DNA of 13,800 nucleotides from DASSTJ01 sp035707965. Its GTDB lineage: Bacteria; Actinomycetota; Actinomycetes; Actinomycetales; Angustibacteraceae. This document shows positions 5,969 to 13,800 of this stretch, piece after piece. The DNA lies in contig DASSTJ010000005.1 of NCBI GenBank assembly GCA_035707965.1, forward strand, positions 1 to 13,800, read 5' to 3'. Position numbers and translations under genes: made by a program. Every line of letters begins with the position of its first letter. Positions within the stretch are counted from its first letter, which is position 1. The notes under the pieces are model-generated. The model had not been told where the DNA came from. It saw only the letters and a list, made by a program, of their open reading frames with translations, and searched no databases.

Positions 5969-7389
5969 GGCGCGGCCTGCCGCTCGTGCAGCTGGGCCAG
6001 CACCTCGTCCGGGAGGATCGTGACGTCACCCGCGCCGACGGTGAGCAGGACGTCACCCGGGCGCAGCCGGGCCACCACCTCGTCCGCCGTCCGCGTCCAG
6101 GACGGGACGAACGCGACCCGCTCGGCCGGCAGCGGCACCGCGGCCGCGACCAGCGCACCCGAGACGCCCGGCAGCGGGTCCTCACGCGCCGCGTAGACGT
6201 CCATCACGACGACCTCGTCGGCCGCTCCGAGCGCGGCGCCGAACTGCTCGGCGAAGTCCCGGGTGCGCGTGTACAGGTGGGGCTGGAAGACGACCACCAG
6301 ACGCCCGTGCCCGGCCGCCTGTCGACCGGTGGCGACAGCTGCCGCGACCTTGCCCGGGTTGTGCGCGTAGTCGTCGAACACCCGCACCCCTGCGGCCTGG
6401 CCTCGCGGCTCGAACCGACGGCGAGTGCCGGTGAACGACTCGACCCCAGCCACCGCCTCGGGGACGGAGACGCCCAGCTCGACAGCAGCCGCCACCGCTG
6501 CGGTGGCGTTCAGCGCGTTGTGGCGCCCGGGCACGCGCAGCGACACGCGGCCCGCGCGCCGGCCCAGGTGCACCAGCTCGAAGGAGGTGCCGGCGGCGCT
6601 CGCGGCGACGTCGACCAGACGGACGTCGGAGCGGGCCGACTCCCCGTACGTGACGACGCGCCTGCCCCCGGCCGCCATCGTCTCGGCGAGCGCCGCCGAG
6701 CCGGCGTCGTCGGCGCAGGCCAGCAGCAGACCACCTGGGCGCACGGTCGCGGCGAAGCGCTCGAAGCCCGCCTGCACGCCCTCGTACGAGCCGTAGTGGT
6801 CGAGGTGGTCGGCCTGCACGTTGGTCACCACGGCGACGTCCGGCCGGTAGACGACGAAGGACCCGTCGCTCTCGTCGGCCTCCAGCACGAAGACGTCGCC
6901 CGTGCCGTGGTGCGCGTTCGTACCGCTCTCGGAGATCTCTCCCCCGATCGAGAACGACGGGTCGCGGCCCGCCCGCTGGAGCGCGACGGTCAGCATCGAC
7001 GTGGTGGTGGTCTTGCCGTTCGTGCCGGACACCGCCACGACCCGGTGGCCGGACGCCAGCACCGCGAGTGCTTCCGACCGGTGCAGGACGCGCAGGCCAG
7101 CAGCGCGTGCCGCGGCCAGCTCCGGGTTGCTCTCCCGGACGGCCGAGGAGGCGACGACGGTGCGGGCGTCCCCCAGCTGGGCGGCGTCGTGGCCCACGTG
7201 CACCGTCGCGCCCTCGGCGCGCAGCGCCGTCAGCAGCAGGGACTCCTTGGCGTCGCTGCCGCTGACCCGCATGCCGCGAGCCAGCATGATGCGGGCGATG
7301 CCGGACATGCCCGCCCCCCCGATGCCGATGAAGTGCACGGGTGGCAGGTCGCCCTCCGCCGGGAGGTCGGCGTGCCGGGCCGGTCTCAT
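5965..7389 (-). CDS. murC: UDP-N-acetylmuramate--L-alanine ligase MurC
   Basis: MurC is a 474-residue cytoplasmic ATP-dependent ligase adding L-Ala to UDP-MurNAc, the first stem-peptide step. The start ATG 7389 overlaps the murG stop as ATGA. The N-terminal Rossmann domain begins with HFIGIGGAGMSGIA (19-32), the MurC signature for UDP-MurNAc binding. The ATP loop is SGTNGKTTTT (121-130). EADESDGSF (170-178) and VTNVQADHLDHYG (188-200) follow in the central domain. GTRRRFE at 321-327 opens the C-terminal domain, followed by DDYAHNPGK (339-347), where many MurC proteins have DDYGHHPTE. VVVFQPHLYTRTRDF (365-379) and DVYAAREDP (397-405) are also conserved. The assignment as MurC rather than MurD/E/F rests on the N-terminal motif and these C-terminal blocks. 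Confidence 0.96.
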   Translation of the reverse strand: MRPARHADLPAEGDLPPVHFIGIGGAGMSGIARIMLARGMRVSGSDAKESLLLTALRAEGATVHVGHDAAQLGDARTVVASSAVRESNPELAAARAAGLRVLHRSEALAVLASGHRVVAVSGTNGKTTTTSMLTVALQRAGRDPSFSIGGEISESGTNAHHGTGDVFVLEADESDGSFVVYRPDVAVVTNVQADHLDHYGSYEGVQAGFERFAATVRPGGLLLACADDAGSAALAETMAAGGRRVVTYGESARSDVRLVDVAASAAGTSFELVHLGRRAGRVSLRVPGRHNALNATAAVAAAVELGVSVPEAVAGVESFTGTRRRFEPRGQAAGVRVFDDYAHNPGKVAAAVATGRQAAGHGRLVVVFQPHLYTRTRDFAEQFGAALGAADEVVVMDVYAAREDPLPGVSGALVAAAVPLPAERVAFVPSWTRTADEVVARLRPGDVLLTVGAGDVTILPDEVLAQLHERQAAP

Positions 7390-8522
7390 CCGTCCTCGCC
7401 TCGCAACGACGCCGGCACCGGCCGCCCCTGGGCGGCGGCCTCCACCAGGTCGGCGAGCCGCTCGTCCCCGTGCGGCGAGCCGAGGGCCCGCGCCGCGGCC
7501 GCCATCCTCCCCAGCCGGTCCCGGTCGTGCAGCAGCGGGACCAGCTCGGCCGCGACCCAGGCGGGAGTGGCAGCGGCGTCGTCGACGAGCAGTCCGCCTC
7601 CCGCCGCCACGACCGGTTCCGCGTTGAGCCGCTGCTCCCCGTTGCCCACCGGCAGCGGCACGTAGACCGCCGGGAGGCCAGCGGTTGTGACCTCGAGGAC
7701 CGTGTTGGCGCCGGCCCGGCAGACGACGAGGTCAGCGGCCGCGTAGGCCTCCTCGATGTGGTCCAGGTACGGCGTGACGACGTAGGGCGGGTCGTCCGCG
7801 GCCTTCGGCGGCAGCGGCACGTCCTTGCCGGCGCCGCTCGCGTGCAGCACTTGGACGCCGGCGGCGTGGAGGTCACCGGCGGCGGCGCCGAACGTCTCGT
7901 TCAGCCGTTGCGCCCCCAGCGACCCGCCGGTCACCAGCAGCGTGGTGAGGTCGGCGCGCAGACCGAGACGCTCGCGCGCCCCGAGCGCGCGGGCCGACCC
8001 ACGCTCGACCTCGGCGAGCGCGCTGATCTCCCGACGCAGCGGCATGCCGGTGCGGACGGCGTGCGGCAGGGGCGTCCCCGGGAAGGTGACGGCGACGTAC
8101 GGCGTCAGCCGCGCGCCCAACCGGTTGGCCAGTCCGGGCAACGGGTTCTGCTCGTGGATCACGATCGGCACCCGTCGACGGCGGGCAGCCAGGTAGGCGG
8201 GCGGGCAGACGTAGCCGCCGAAACCCACGACCACGTCGGCCTCGGCCGCGGCGACCGCCTCTCCCGCGGCCCGGACGGCCGCTCGCAGGCGCGGGGGCAG
8301 CCGCCCCAGGTCGGGGCCGGGTCGCCTCGGCATCGGCACCTTGGGGATCGTGAGGAAGCGGTACCCCCGTTCGGGGACGAGCCGCGCCTCCAGCCCCTCG
8401 GCCGTCCCCAGGCAGGTGATGCGGGTGGCCGGGTCGCGACGGACCAGGCAGTCCGCGAGCGCGAGCATCGGCGACACATGACCCGCGGACCCACCTCCGG
8501 CCAGCAGGACGGACAGGCTCAT
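7386..8522 (-). CDS. murG: UDP-GlcNAc:lipid I N-acetylglucosaminyltransferase MurG
   Basis: MurG is a 378-residue GT-B glycosyltransferase (family GT28) on the inner membrane face that converts lipid I to lipid II. The start ATG 8522 shares one base with the ftsW stop (TGATG), with GGGAG just before it inside ftsW. The N-terminal glycine loop GGGSAGHVSP is at 9-18. FGGYVCPPAYLAA (101-113) and IHEQNPLPGLANR (122-134) belong to the acceptor side. The second glycine loop, TGGSLGAQRLNE, is at 198-209. The UDP-GlcNAc site is CRAGANTVLEV (268-278) and PVGNGEQRLNAEPV (291-304). Its own stop overlaps murC. It lies directly between ftsW and murC, the usual actinobacterial order. Confidence 0.96.
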   Translation of the reverse strand: MSLSVLLAGGGSAGHVSPMLALADCLVRRDPATRITCLGTAEGLEARLVPERGYRFLTIPKVPMPRRPGPDLGRLPPRLRAAVRAAGEAVAAAEADVVVGFGGYVCPPAYLAARRRRVPIVIHEQNPLPGLANRLGARLTPYVAVTFPGTPLPHAVRTGMPLRREISALAEVERGSARALGARERLGLRADLTTLLVTGGSLGAQRLNETFGAAAGDLHAAGVQVLHASGAGKDVPLPPKAADDPPYVVTPYLDHIEEAYAAADLVVCRAGANTVLEVTTAGLPAVYVPLPVGNGEQRLNAEPVVAAGGGLLVDDAAATPAWVAAELVPLLHDRDRLGRMAAAARALGSPHGDERLADLVEAAAQGRPVPASLRGEDG

Positions 8523-9808
8523 CAGCCGCTCCCGCCGCGACGGCTCGGTCGCCTCGGACGCCGCAGGAGACCGGCCGGCAGCACCGCCAGCGACCTCCGC
8601 AGGACACCGGTGCGGGCGGTCAGCGCGTCCGCGGCACCTGGCTCGGCGCGCGCGAACGACATGAGCATGCCGAGGGTCACCAGCGAGGTGAGGAGCGCCG
8701 AGCCGCCGCTGGAGACCAGCGGCAGCGGGACACCGATGACCGGCAGCATGCCGATCACGGCGCCGACGTTGATGAGCATCTGCCCCAGGAGCCAGGCCAT
8801 GGCGCCGGCGGTGGCGATCCGTACGAAGAGGTCGTCGCTGCGGGCGACCAGCCGGAAGCAGGCGTAGCCCAGCACCAGGAACAGAGCGAGGACGACGAGG
8901 GTGCCCGGAAGGCCGAGCTCCTCACCGATGATCGCGAAGATGAAGTCGTTGTGCGCCTCGGGCAGCCAGGACCACTTCTCGCGGCTGGCTCCGAGGCCGA
9001 CGCCCCACCAGCCCCCGTCGGCGAGGGCGTACTTGCCGTGGATGGGCTGGAGGCACGTGCCCAGCTTGTCCGTGCAGACGCCACCGAGCCACGCGCCGAT
9101 CCGGTTCATGCGGCTCGTGCTCGTGAGCACCAAGGCCGTGACGAGCGCCGCGGCCGCAGCCCCGGAGACCAGGAACAGCCGCATCGGCGCCCCCGCCGCG
9201 AAGAGCAGCGAGCCGAGCACCAGCAGCAGCACCAGGCTCGTGCCGAGGTCGTGCCCACCGAGGACCAGCAGCAGGGCGAGGCCTCCGACGGGGAAGAGGA
9301 GGGGGACGGCCGCGTGCCGCCAGTCGCCGAGCAGAGGTCGCTTGCGCGCCAGCACCGACGCCCCCCAGAGCACCAGGGCCAGCTTGAGCGCCTCCGACGG
9401 CTGCAGCCGCAAGGACCCGACACCGATCCAGTTGCGGTTGCCGTTCACGCTGACACCCAGCGGGGAGAAGACGAACAGCTGCGCCGTCATCGTCACCACG
9501 AGCGCGAGCCACCCGACGCGCCGCCACACGCGCACCGGGACGCGGGCGGCCAGCACCATGAGCGGAAGCCCGAGCAGCGCGAAAACCATCTGGCTGCGGA
9601 ACACCGTGAAGGACGACCCACTCGCCTTCAGCGACGTGACGGCCGACGCGGACAGCACCATGACGAGGCCGATGACGAGCAGCAGCAGCGTGGCGCCGAG
9701 CAGCAGGTAGTAGGTGGCGACTGGGGAGTCAAAGCGCTGCAGCACCGGCAGGTAGCGACGCAGGCGGGAGCCCGCGTGCCCGCGCAGTGGCAGGTCGGCC
9801 GTCGTCAC
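8522..9808 (-). CDS. ftsW: FtsW, SEDS-family septal peptidoglycan glycosyltransferase
   Basis: FtsW is a 428-residue polytopic membrane protein that polymerises lipid II at the septum together with its class B PBP partner. The start is GTG 9808 ((M)TTADLPLRGHAG), one base after the murD stop. Longer in-frame starts run back through murD and give a non-membrane Arg/Ser-rich leader. About ten hydrophobic segments lie between residues 33 and 388. SEDS motifs are GNRNWIGVGSLRLQPSE (123-139), GGHDLGTS (184-191), GGWWGVGLGASREKW (265-279), LPEAHNDFIFAIIGEELGLPG (282-302) and GVPLPLVSSGGSALL (359-373). Asp247 aligns with the catalytic Asp of the large outer loop, but the usual DPFGSGYQ reads DKLGTCLQ with Cys245 and Cys252 nearby. 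The C-terminal tail (389-428) is basic. It is FtsW rather than RodA by its position. Confidence 0.95.
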   Translation of the reverse strand: MTTADLPLRGHAGSRLRRYLPVLQRFDSPVATYYLLLGATLLLLVIGLVMVLSASAVTSLKASGSSFTVFRSQMVFALLGLPLMVLAARVPVRVWRRVGWLALVVTMTAQLFVFSPLGVSVNGNRNWIGVGSLRLQPSEALKLALVLWGASVLARKRPLLGDWRHAAVPLLFPVGGLALLLVLGGHDLGTSLVLLLVLGSLLFAAGAPMRLFLVSGAAAAALVTALVLTSTSRMNRIGAWLGGVCTDKLGTCLQPIHGKYALADGGWWGVGLGASREKWSWLPEAHNDFIFAIIGEELGLPGTLVVLALFLVLGYACFRLVARSDDLFVRIATAGAMAWLLGQMLINVGAVIGMLPVIGVPLPLVSSGGSALLTSLVTLGMLMSFARAEPGAADALTARTGVLRRSLAVLPAGLLRRPRRPSRRGGSG

Positions 9809-9809
9809 G

Positions 9810-11258
9810 TCAGCGGCCCTGCCGTCTCGCGGCCATGCGACGGACCGCGTCCGCGAACTCCTCCCCGCGCTGCGCGTAGTCGCGGAACATGTCCATCGAG
9901 GCGGCCGCGGGGGCGAGCAGCACGGTGTCGCCGGACCGCGCGAGGGCGCGCGCGTGCTCGACGACCTGGTCCATGACCCCAGTGTCCGTGCTCTCCACCT
10001 GGACGACGGGCACATCCGGCGCGTGTCGCGCGATGGCTTCGACGATCGCGGCTCGGTCGCGCCCGATCAGCACCGCGGCGCGCAACCGCGGCGCGTGCGT
10101 CCGTACCAGGTCGTCGACGTCCGCGCCCTTGAGGAGCCCTCCGGCGACCCACACCACGTGGTCGAACGCGGACAACGACGCCGCTGCGGCGTGCGGGTTG
10201 GTGGCCTTCGAGTCGTCGACGAAGTCCACCCCGTCCACCGTGGCGACGTGCGCGATGCGGTGGTGGTCGGGACGGAAGCCGACGAGCCCGTCTCGGACGG
10301 CCACCGGGGGGACTCCGTAGGCACGGGCGAGCGCGGCAGCGGCCAGCGCGTTCGCGACCGTGTGCGGCGCCAGCGTCGGGGCGTCGCCCTGGAGGTCGGC
10401 CAACGTGCACAGCTCGGCGGCCTCGGTGCGCCGGTTCTCCACGAACGCACGGTCGGCGAGGACGTCGTCCACCACCCCGACCTGCCCGGGCGCCGGCACC
10501 CCGAGGGTGAAGCCGATCGCCCGTGCGCCCTCGACCACGTCGGCGCCGGCGACCATGCGCTCGGTCGCGGGGTCCTGCACGTTGTACACGCAGGCGACCT
10601 GCGTGCGCTCGAAGACCCGCGCCTTGTCGGCCGCGTAGCCGGCGAGACCACCAACGCCTGCGTACCAGTCGACGTGGTCCTCGGCGAGGTTGAGGCAGGC
10701 GCTCGCGACCGGGCTCACCGAGTGCGTCCAGTGCAGCTGGAAGCTCGAGAGCTCGACCGCGAAGACGTCGACGGGCTGCGGGTCGCACACCGCCTCGACG
10801 ACCGGGCGCCCGACGTTTCCGACCGTCGCGACCCGCCGTCCGGCGGCGGTGAGGACGGCCGAGAGCATCTGGACGGTCGTGGTCTTGCCGTTCGTGCCGG
10901 TCAGCGTGAGCCAGGCCGGCCGACCGGCCTCGGGCTGCAGCTGCCAGGCCAGCTCGACCTCCGACCAGATCGGCAGACCAGCCGCCGCCGCAGCAGCGAG
11001 CAGCGGCTGCCGAGGTGGCACGCCGGGCGACGTGACGACGAGGTCGACGCCGTCCGGCACCCCGGTGTCGGCGCCTCGCCCGAGACGGACGTCGGCGCCC
11101 AGCACGCGCAGCAGCGCTGCACGCTCCTGCTCGCGGTCGTCGGCTCTGCCGGACACGACGACGACCTCAACGTCGTTCTGCAGCAACGAGTCTGCCGCTG
11201 CGAACCCCGTCCTGCCCAACCCGAGGACGCAGACCCGACGGGCACCAAACCGGTTCAC
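9810..11258 (-). CDS. murD: UDP-N-acetylmuramoyl-L-alanine--D-glutamate ligase MurD
   Basis: MurD is a 482-residue cytoplasmic ATP-dependent ligase that adds D-Glu to UDP-MurNAc-L-Ala. The start is GTG 11258 ((M)NRFGARRVCVLGLGRTG), overlapping the mraY stop as GTGA. The longer in-frame ATG at 11357 lies inside mraY and adds an unlikely leader. The Rossmann N-terminal domain has VLGLGRTGFAAADSL (11-25) and TSPGVP (76-81). The ATP loop is LTGTNGKTTT (119-128). VELSSFQL (168-175) and LNLAEDHVDWY (189-199) are MurD signatures, with DHVDWY varying from the common DHLDRH. A DDSKATNPHAA block and WVAGGLLKGAD in the last third mark the D-Glu-binding C-terminal domain. It lies between mraY and ftsW in one tightly packed operon. 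Confidence 0.96.
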   Translation of the reverse strand: MNRFGARRVCVLGLGRTGFAAADSLLQNDVEVVVVSGRADDREQERAALLRVLGADVRLGRGADTGVPDGVDLVVTSPGVPPRQPLLAAAAAAGLPIWSEVELAWQLQPEAGRPAWLTLTGTNGKTTTVQMLSAVLTAAGRRVATVGNVGRPVVEAVCDPQPVDVFAVELSSFQLHWTHSVSPVASACLNLAEDHVDWYAGVGGLAGYAADKARVFERTQVACVYNVQDPATERMVAGADVVEGARAIGFTLGVPAPGQVGVVDDVLADRAFVENRRTEAAELCTLADLQGDAPTLAPHTVANALAAAALARAYGVPPVAVRDGLVGFRPDHHRIAHVATVDGVDFVDDSKATNPHAAAASLSAFDHVVWVAGGLLKGADVDDLVRTHAPRLRAAVLIGRDRAAIVEAIARHAPDVPVVQVESTDTGVMDQVVEHARALARSGDTVLLAPAAASMDMFRDYAQRGEEFADAVRRMAARRQGR

Positions 11259-12355
11259 GAGCCGACGACCCACTCGGCGTAGAAGATGCCGAGTGCGAGC
11301 GCGACGAACAGTCCCGCGATGATCCAGAAGCGGATGACGATCGTCACCTCCTGCCATCCGAGCAGCTCGAAGTGGTGCTGCAGAGGTGCCATGCGGAACA
11401 CCCGTCTGCCCGTCAGCTTGAACGAGCCGACCTGGATGATGACCGACAGGGTGATGAGGACGAAGAGGCCGCCGACGACGAGCAGCAGGATCTCCGTGCG
11501 GCTGGTGATGGCCAGCCCCGCGAGAGCGCCGCCGAGGGCCAGCGAACCCGTGTCACCCATGAAGATCTTGGCCGGGGAGGCGTTCCACCACAGGAACCCG
11601 ATGCACGCGCCCATGACACAGGCCGCCACCACCGCGAGGTCACGCGGGTCCCTGACCTCGTAGCACTTGAGGGCCACGCTGCTGATCTCGTCGCCGGTGA
11701 GCGTCTGGCAGCTCTGGTTGGACTGCCAGGTACCGATCAGCACGTAAGCGGCGAAGACGAGGGTGCTCGCCCCCGTGGCGAGCCCGTCGAGCCCGTCCGT
11801 CAGGTTCACGCCGTTGCTGGCAGCGGCGATCATCAGCGAGGCCCAGATGACGAACAGCGCCACGCCCAGGCCTGCTCCCGCGAAGGCCAGGTCGAACCTC
11901 GTGTCGCGGATGAACGAGATCTGCGTGGACGCCGGCGTGCGGAAGGTGGGGTTGGGGAACTGCAGCACCAGGACCGCGAAGATGATGGACACCAGCGCCT
12001 GACCGGCCAGCTTGGGCAGCGAGCGCAGCCCGAGGCTGCGCTGCTTGGAGATCTTGATGAAGTCGTCGAGGAAGCCGACGACGCCGAGGCCCGTCATGAG
12101 GAAGAGGACGAGAACCGCGCTCATCGTCGCCGAGCGCCACGTGATGAGGTGCGCCAGCGTGTACGCGACCAGCGTGGCCCCGATGATCACCGCGCCGCCC
12201 ATCGTCGGCGTGCCACGCTTCATGTGGTGCGACGTCGGCCCGTCGTCGCGGATGAACTGGCCGTAGCCCTGCTTCACCAGGAAGCGGATGTACAGGGGCG
12301 TGCCCAGCAGGGAGATCATCAGCGAGAACGCCGCTGCGAAGAGGACGGCCCTCAC
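11255..12355 (-). CDS. mraY: Phospho-N-acetylmuramoyl-pentapeptide transferase MraY
   Basis: MraY is a 366-residue integral membrane enzyme that transfers phospho-MurNAc-pentapeptide to undecaprenyl phosphate, making lipid I. The start GTG 12355 (MRAVLFAAAFSLMIS) overlaps the murF stop as GTGA. About ten membrane helices are spread over the protein. Conserved blocks are HHMKRGTPTMGG (43-54), the metal-binding FLDDFIKI (95-102), NLTDGLDGLATG (184-195), PAKIFMGDTGSLALGG (261-276) with the catalytic Asp, and MAPLQHHFELLGW (322-334), which carries the MraY-specific HHFE. Length equals the family norm. A loop at about 209-240 holds three Cys (216, 231, 246), the last entering a helix. Its place between murF and murD is the standard dcw order. 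Confidence 0.97.
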   Translation of the reverse strand: MRAVLFAAAFSLMISLLGTPLYIRFLVKQGYGQFIRDDGPTSHHMKRGTPTMGGAVIIGATLVAYTLAHLITWRSATMSAVLVLFLMTGLGVVGFLDDFIKISKQRSLGLRSLPKLAGQALVSIIFAVLVLQFPNPTFRTPASTQISFIRDTRFDLAFAGAGLGVALFVIWASLMIAAASNGVNLTDGLDGLATGASTLVFAAYVLIGTWQSNQSCQTLTGDEISSVALKCYEVRDPRDLAVVAACVMGACIGFLWWNASPAKIFMGDTGSLALGGALAGLAITSRTEILLLVVGGLFVLITLSVIIQVGSFKLTGRRVFRMAPLQHHFELLGWQEVTIVIRFWIIAGLFVALALGIFYAEWVVGS

Positions 12356-13800
12356 GCCGGCTGCCCTCCGTCCCGCGCTGCGGCGCCGGGCGCGGCCTCG
12401 GCCACGAGCCGGTCACCGAGGTGACGCAGCCCCGCGTCGCGGCTGGACTTCAGCAGGACGACGTCCCCCGGGCGAAGCTCGTGGGTCAGGAGGTCGAAGG
12501 CGGCGTCGGCGTCCGGGACGAGCACGGACTCGTCGCCCCACGACCCCTCGTGGACGGCGCCGGTGTGGATGGCCCGCGCGCCGTCGCCCACGGCCACCAG
12601 CCGCGAGACGTTGAGCCGCACCGCCAGCCGTCCGATGCGATCGTGCTCCTCGACGCTGTCGGGTCCGAGCTCGAGCATCTCGCCGAGGACCGCCCACGTG
12701 CGTCGGCCGCGTCCCATGACGGCCAGCGCCTTGAGCGCGGCACGCATCGAGTCCGGGTTGGCGTTGTACGCGTCGTTGACCACGGTCACGCCGTCCGGTC
12801 GCTCGCTGACCTGCATGCGCCAACGGTTCACGGCAGCGACCTCGCCGAGCGCCGCCGCGACGTCGGCGAGCGGCATGCCGAGGTGCACCGCCACGGCCGC
12901 GGCCTGAGCGGCGTTCTGCGCGTGGTGCTCCCCGTGCAGCGGGAGCCGGACCGTGCACGCGGTCTCGGCGGGAGCGCCGAGCGCGCCGGCCCGCACCACC
13001 AGCGTGAACGAGGCCCGCGCCTGGTCGTCGAGCGTGAGGTCCACCAGACGCACGTCGGCGTCGGCGGACTGCCCGACCAGCACCACGGTGGCCGTCGTCG
13101 AGCCCGCCATGGCCCGTACCCGCGGGTCGTCGGCGTTGAGGACCGCGAGACCGGTGGGCGGCAGCGCCGCGACGATCTCCGACTTGGCGCGCGCGATGCC
13201 CTCGACCGAGCCGAACTCGCCCAGGTGCGCCGTGCCGACGTTGAGCACCACGGACACCTGCGGCGGTGCGATGCGCGTGAGGTGCTCGATGTGACCGATC
13301 CCCCGGGCGCCCATCTCGACCACCAGGAACCGCGTGTCGGCGGTCGCACGGAGCACCGTGAGCGGCACGCCCACCTCTCCGTTGAACGACTCCGCCGACG
13401 CCACCGTCGCCCCGTGACGGGACAGCAGCTGGGCGAGCAGGTCCTTGGTGCTGGTCTTGCCGGACGACCCGGTGACCCCGATGACCGTGGCGTCCGGCAG
13501 CCGGTCGACGACCGCCCGGGCCAGCCGTTCGAAGGCGTCCTGCACGTCGTCCACGACGAGACTCACCAGGCCGGTGACGGGTCGGCTCACCAGGGCCGCC
13601 ACGGCGCCGCGCTCTACGGCCTGCGGGACGAAGTCGTGCCCATCGGCGTGCTCGCCGACCCGGGCGACGTACAGACCACCTGGCCCCAGCCGCCGGGCGT
13701 CCGTGTCGACGGGGCCGTCGACGACCTGGTCGGGATCGGCGTCGTCGGGCAGCCGGGCCCCGGTCGCGGCCGCGACCTCCGCCAAGGTCAGGGCGATCAC
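12352..13800 (-). CDS. murF: UDP-N-acetylmuramoyl-tripeptide--D-alanyl-D-alanine ligase MurF
   Basis: MurF is a 482-residue cytoplasmic ligase that adds D-Ala-D-Ala to the UDP-MurNAc tripeptide, completing the precursor used by MraY. The first visible codon, GTG at 13800, gives MIALTLAEVAAATG, which matches the usual MurF opening. The gene therefore seems complete, although its ribosome site is outside the window and a longer start cannot be excluded. The N-terminal substrate domain includes VDTDARRLGPGGLYVA (31-46). The ATP loop is GVTGSSGKTSTKDLL (108-122), with the MurF-type GSSGKT. EMGARGIGHIEHL (162-174) and LNVGTAHLGEFGS (186-198) follow. VNDAYNANPDSMRAAL at 341-356 is the C-terminal MurF signature. 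Its stop overlaps the mraY start. The upstream murE and ftsI expected in this cluster lie beyond the right edge. Confidence 0.95.
   Translation of the reverse strand: MIALTLAEVAAATGARLPDDADPDQVVDGPVDTDARRLGPGGLYVARVGEHADGHDFVPQAVERGAVAALVSRPVTGLVSLVVDDVQDAFERLARAVVDRLPDATVIGVTGSSGKTSTKDLLAQLLSRHGATVASAESFNGEVGVPLTVLRATADTRFLVVEMGARGIGHIEHLTRIAPPQVSVVLNVGTAHLGEFGSVEGIARAKSEIVAALPPTGLAVLNADDPRVRAMAGSTTATVVLVGQSADADVRLVDLTLDDQARASFTLVVRAGALGAPAETACTVRLPLHGEHHAQNAAQAAAVAVHLGMPLADVAAALGEVAAVNRWRMQVSERPDGVTVVNDAYNANPDSMRAALKALAVMGRGRRTWAVLGEMLELGPDSVEEHDRIGRLAVRLNVSRLVAVGDGARAIHTGAVHEGSWGDESVLVPDADAAFDLLTHELRPGDVVLLKSSRDAGLRHLGDRLVAEAAPGAAARDGGQPA

Noticed and set aside
5986..8867. Long plus-strand frames opposite murC, murG and ftsW
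   Set aside because: They are shadows of the coding strand with skewed Arg/Gly/Ala composition, and none has recognisable motifs.
13798..13800. MurF being truncated at the right edge
   Set aside because: The GTG at the very edge gives the conserved MIALTLAEVA opening, so the coding region is probably complete even though the ribosome site is not visible.

Overview
The window is very GC-rich, and every convincing gene lies on the minus strand. The genes match, in family and order, the division and cell-wall (dcw) cluster of a high-GC Gram-positive actinobacterium. The diagnostic points are an FtsZ ending in the actinobacterial DDLDVPDFLK-type tail, no ftsA between ftsQ and ftsZ, a pgeF-yggS-sepF-yggT-divIVA block after ftsZ, frequent GTG starts, and a Wag31-type DivIVA. 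A relative of Kineosporiales or Micrococcales is possible, but this is a weak guess from protein flavour and not a demonstrated placement.

Reading in the direction of transcription (right to left), the first block runs from 13800 to 5249: murF, mraY, murD, ftsW, murG, murC, ftsQ. Its genes overlap by 1 to 4 bases or are separated by one base, so they are almost certainly one translationally coupled operon. It makes the last cytoplasmic precursors (MurC, MurD, MurF), loads them on the lipid carrier (MraY, MurG) and polymerises or assembles them at the septum (FtsW, FtsQ). A 147-base gap (5102-5248) then holds a promoter-like and dyad-rich segment in front of ftsZ.

The second block (5101-1321) is ftsZ, pgeF (peptidoglycan editing, laccase-fold), yggS (PLP homeostasis), sepF (FtsZ membrane anchor) and yggT (small membrane protein). 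It is followed after 72 bases by divIVA (polar growth and cell-shape scaffold). A perfect 20-bp-arm hairpin at 445-486 closes the divIVA transcript. A good sigma-70-like promoter directly beyond it starts a separate gene that runs off the left edge. That gene's visible N-terminus is a lysine/alanine/threonine repeat tail. By position and composition it is probably a TraR/DksA-type zinc-finger protein with a basic extension, but the zinc finger itself is outside the window.

No tRNA, rRNA, insertion sequence, phage gene, CRISPR array or novel multi-gene system was seen. This is a conserved core-genome region. The points worth a second look are local: the Cys-flanked catalytic loop of FtsW, the repeat and dyad structure in the ftsZ promoter, the terminator/promoter pair after divIVA, the variant MurC motif, and the two low-complexity protein segments.
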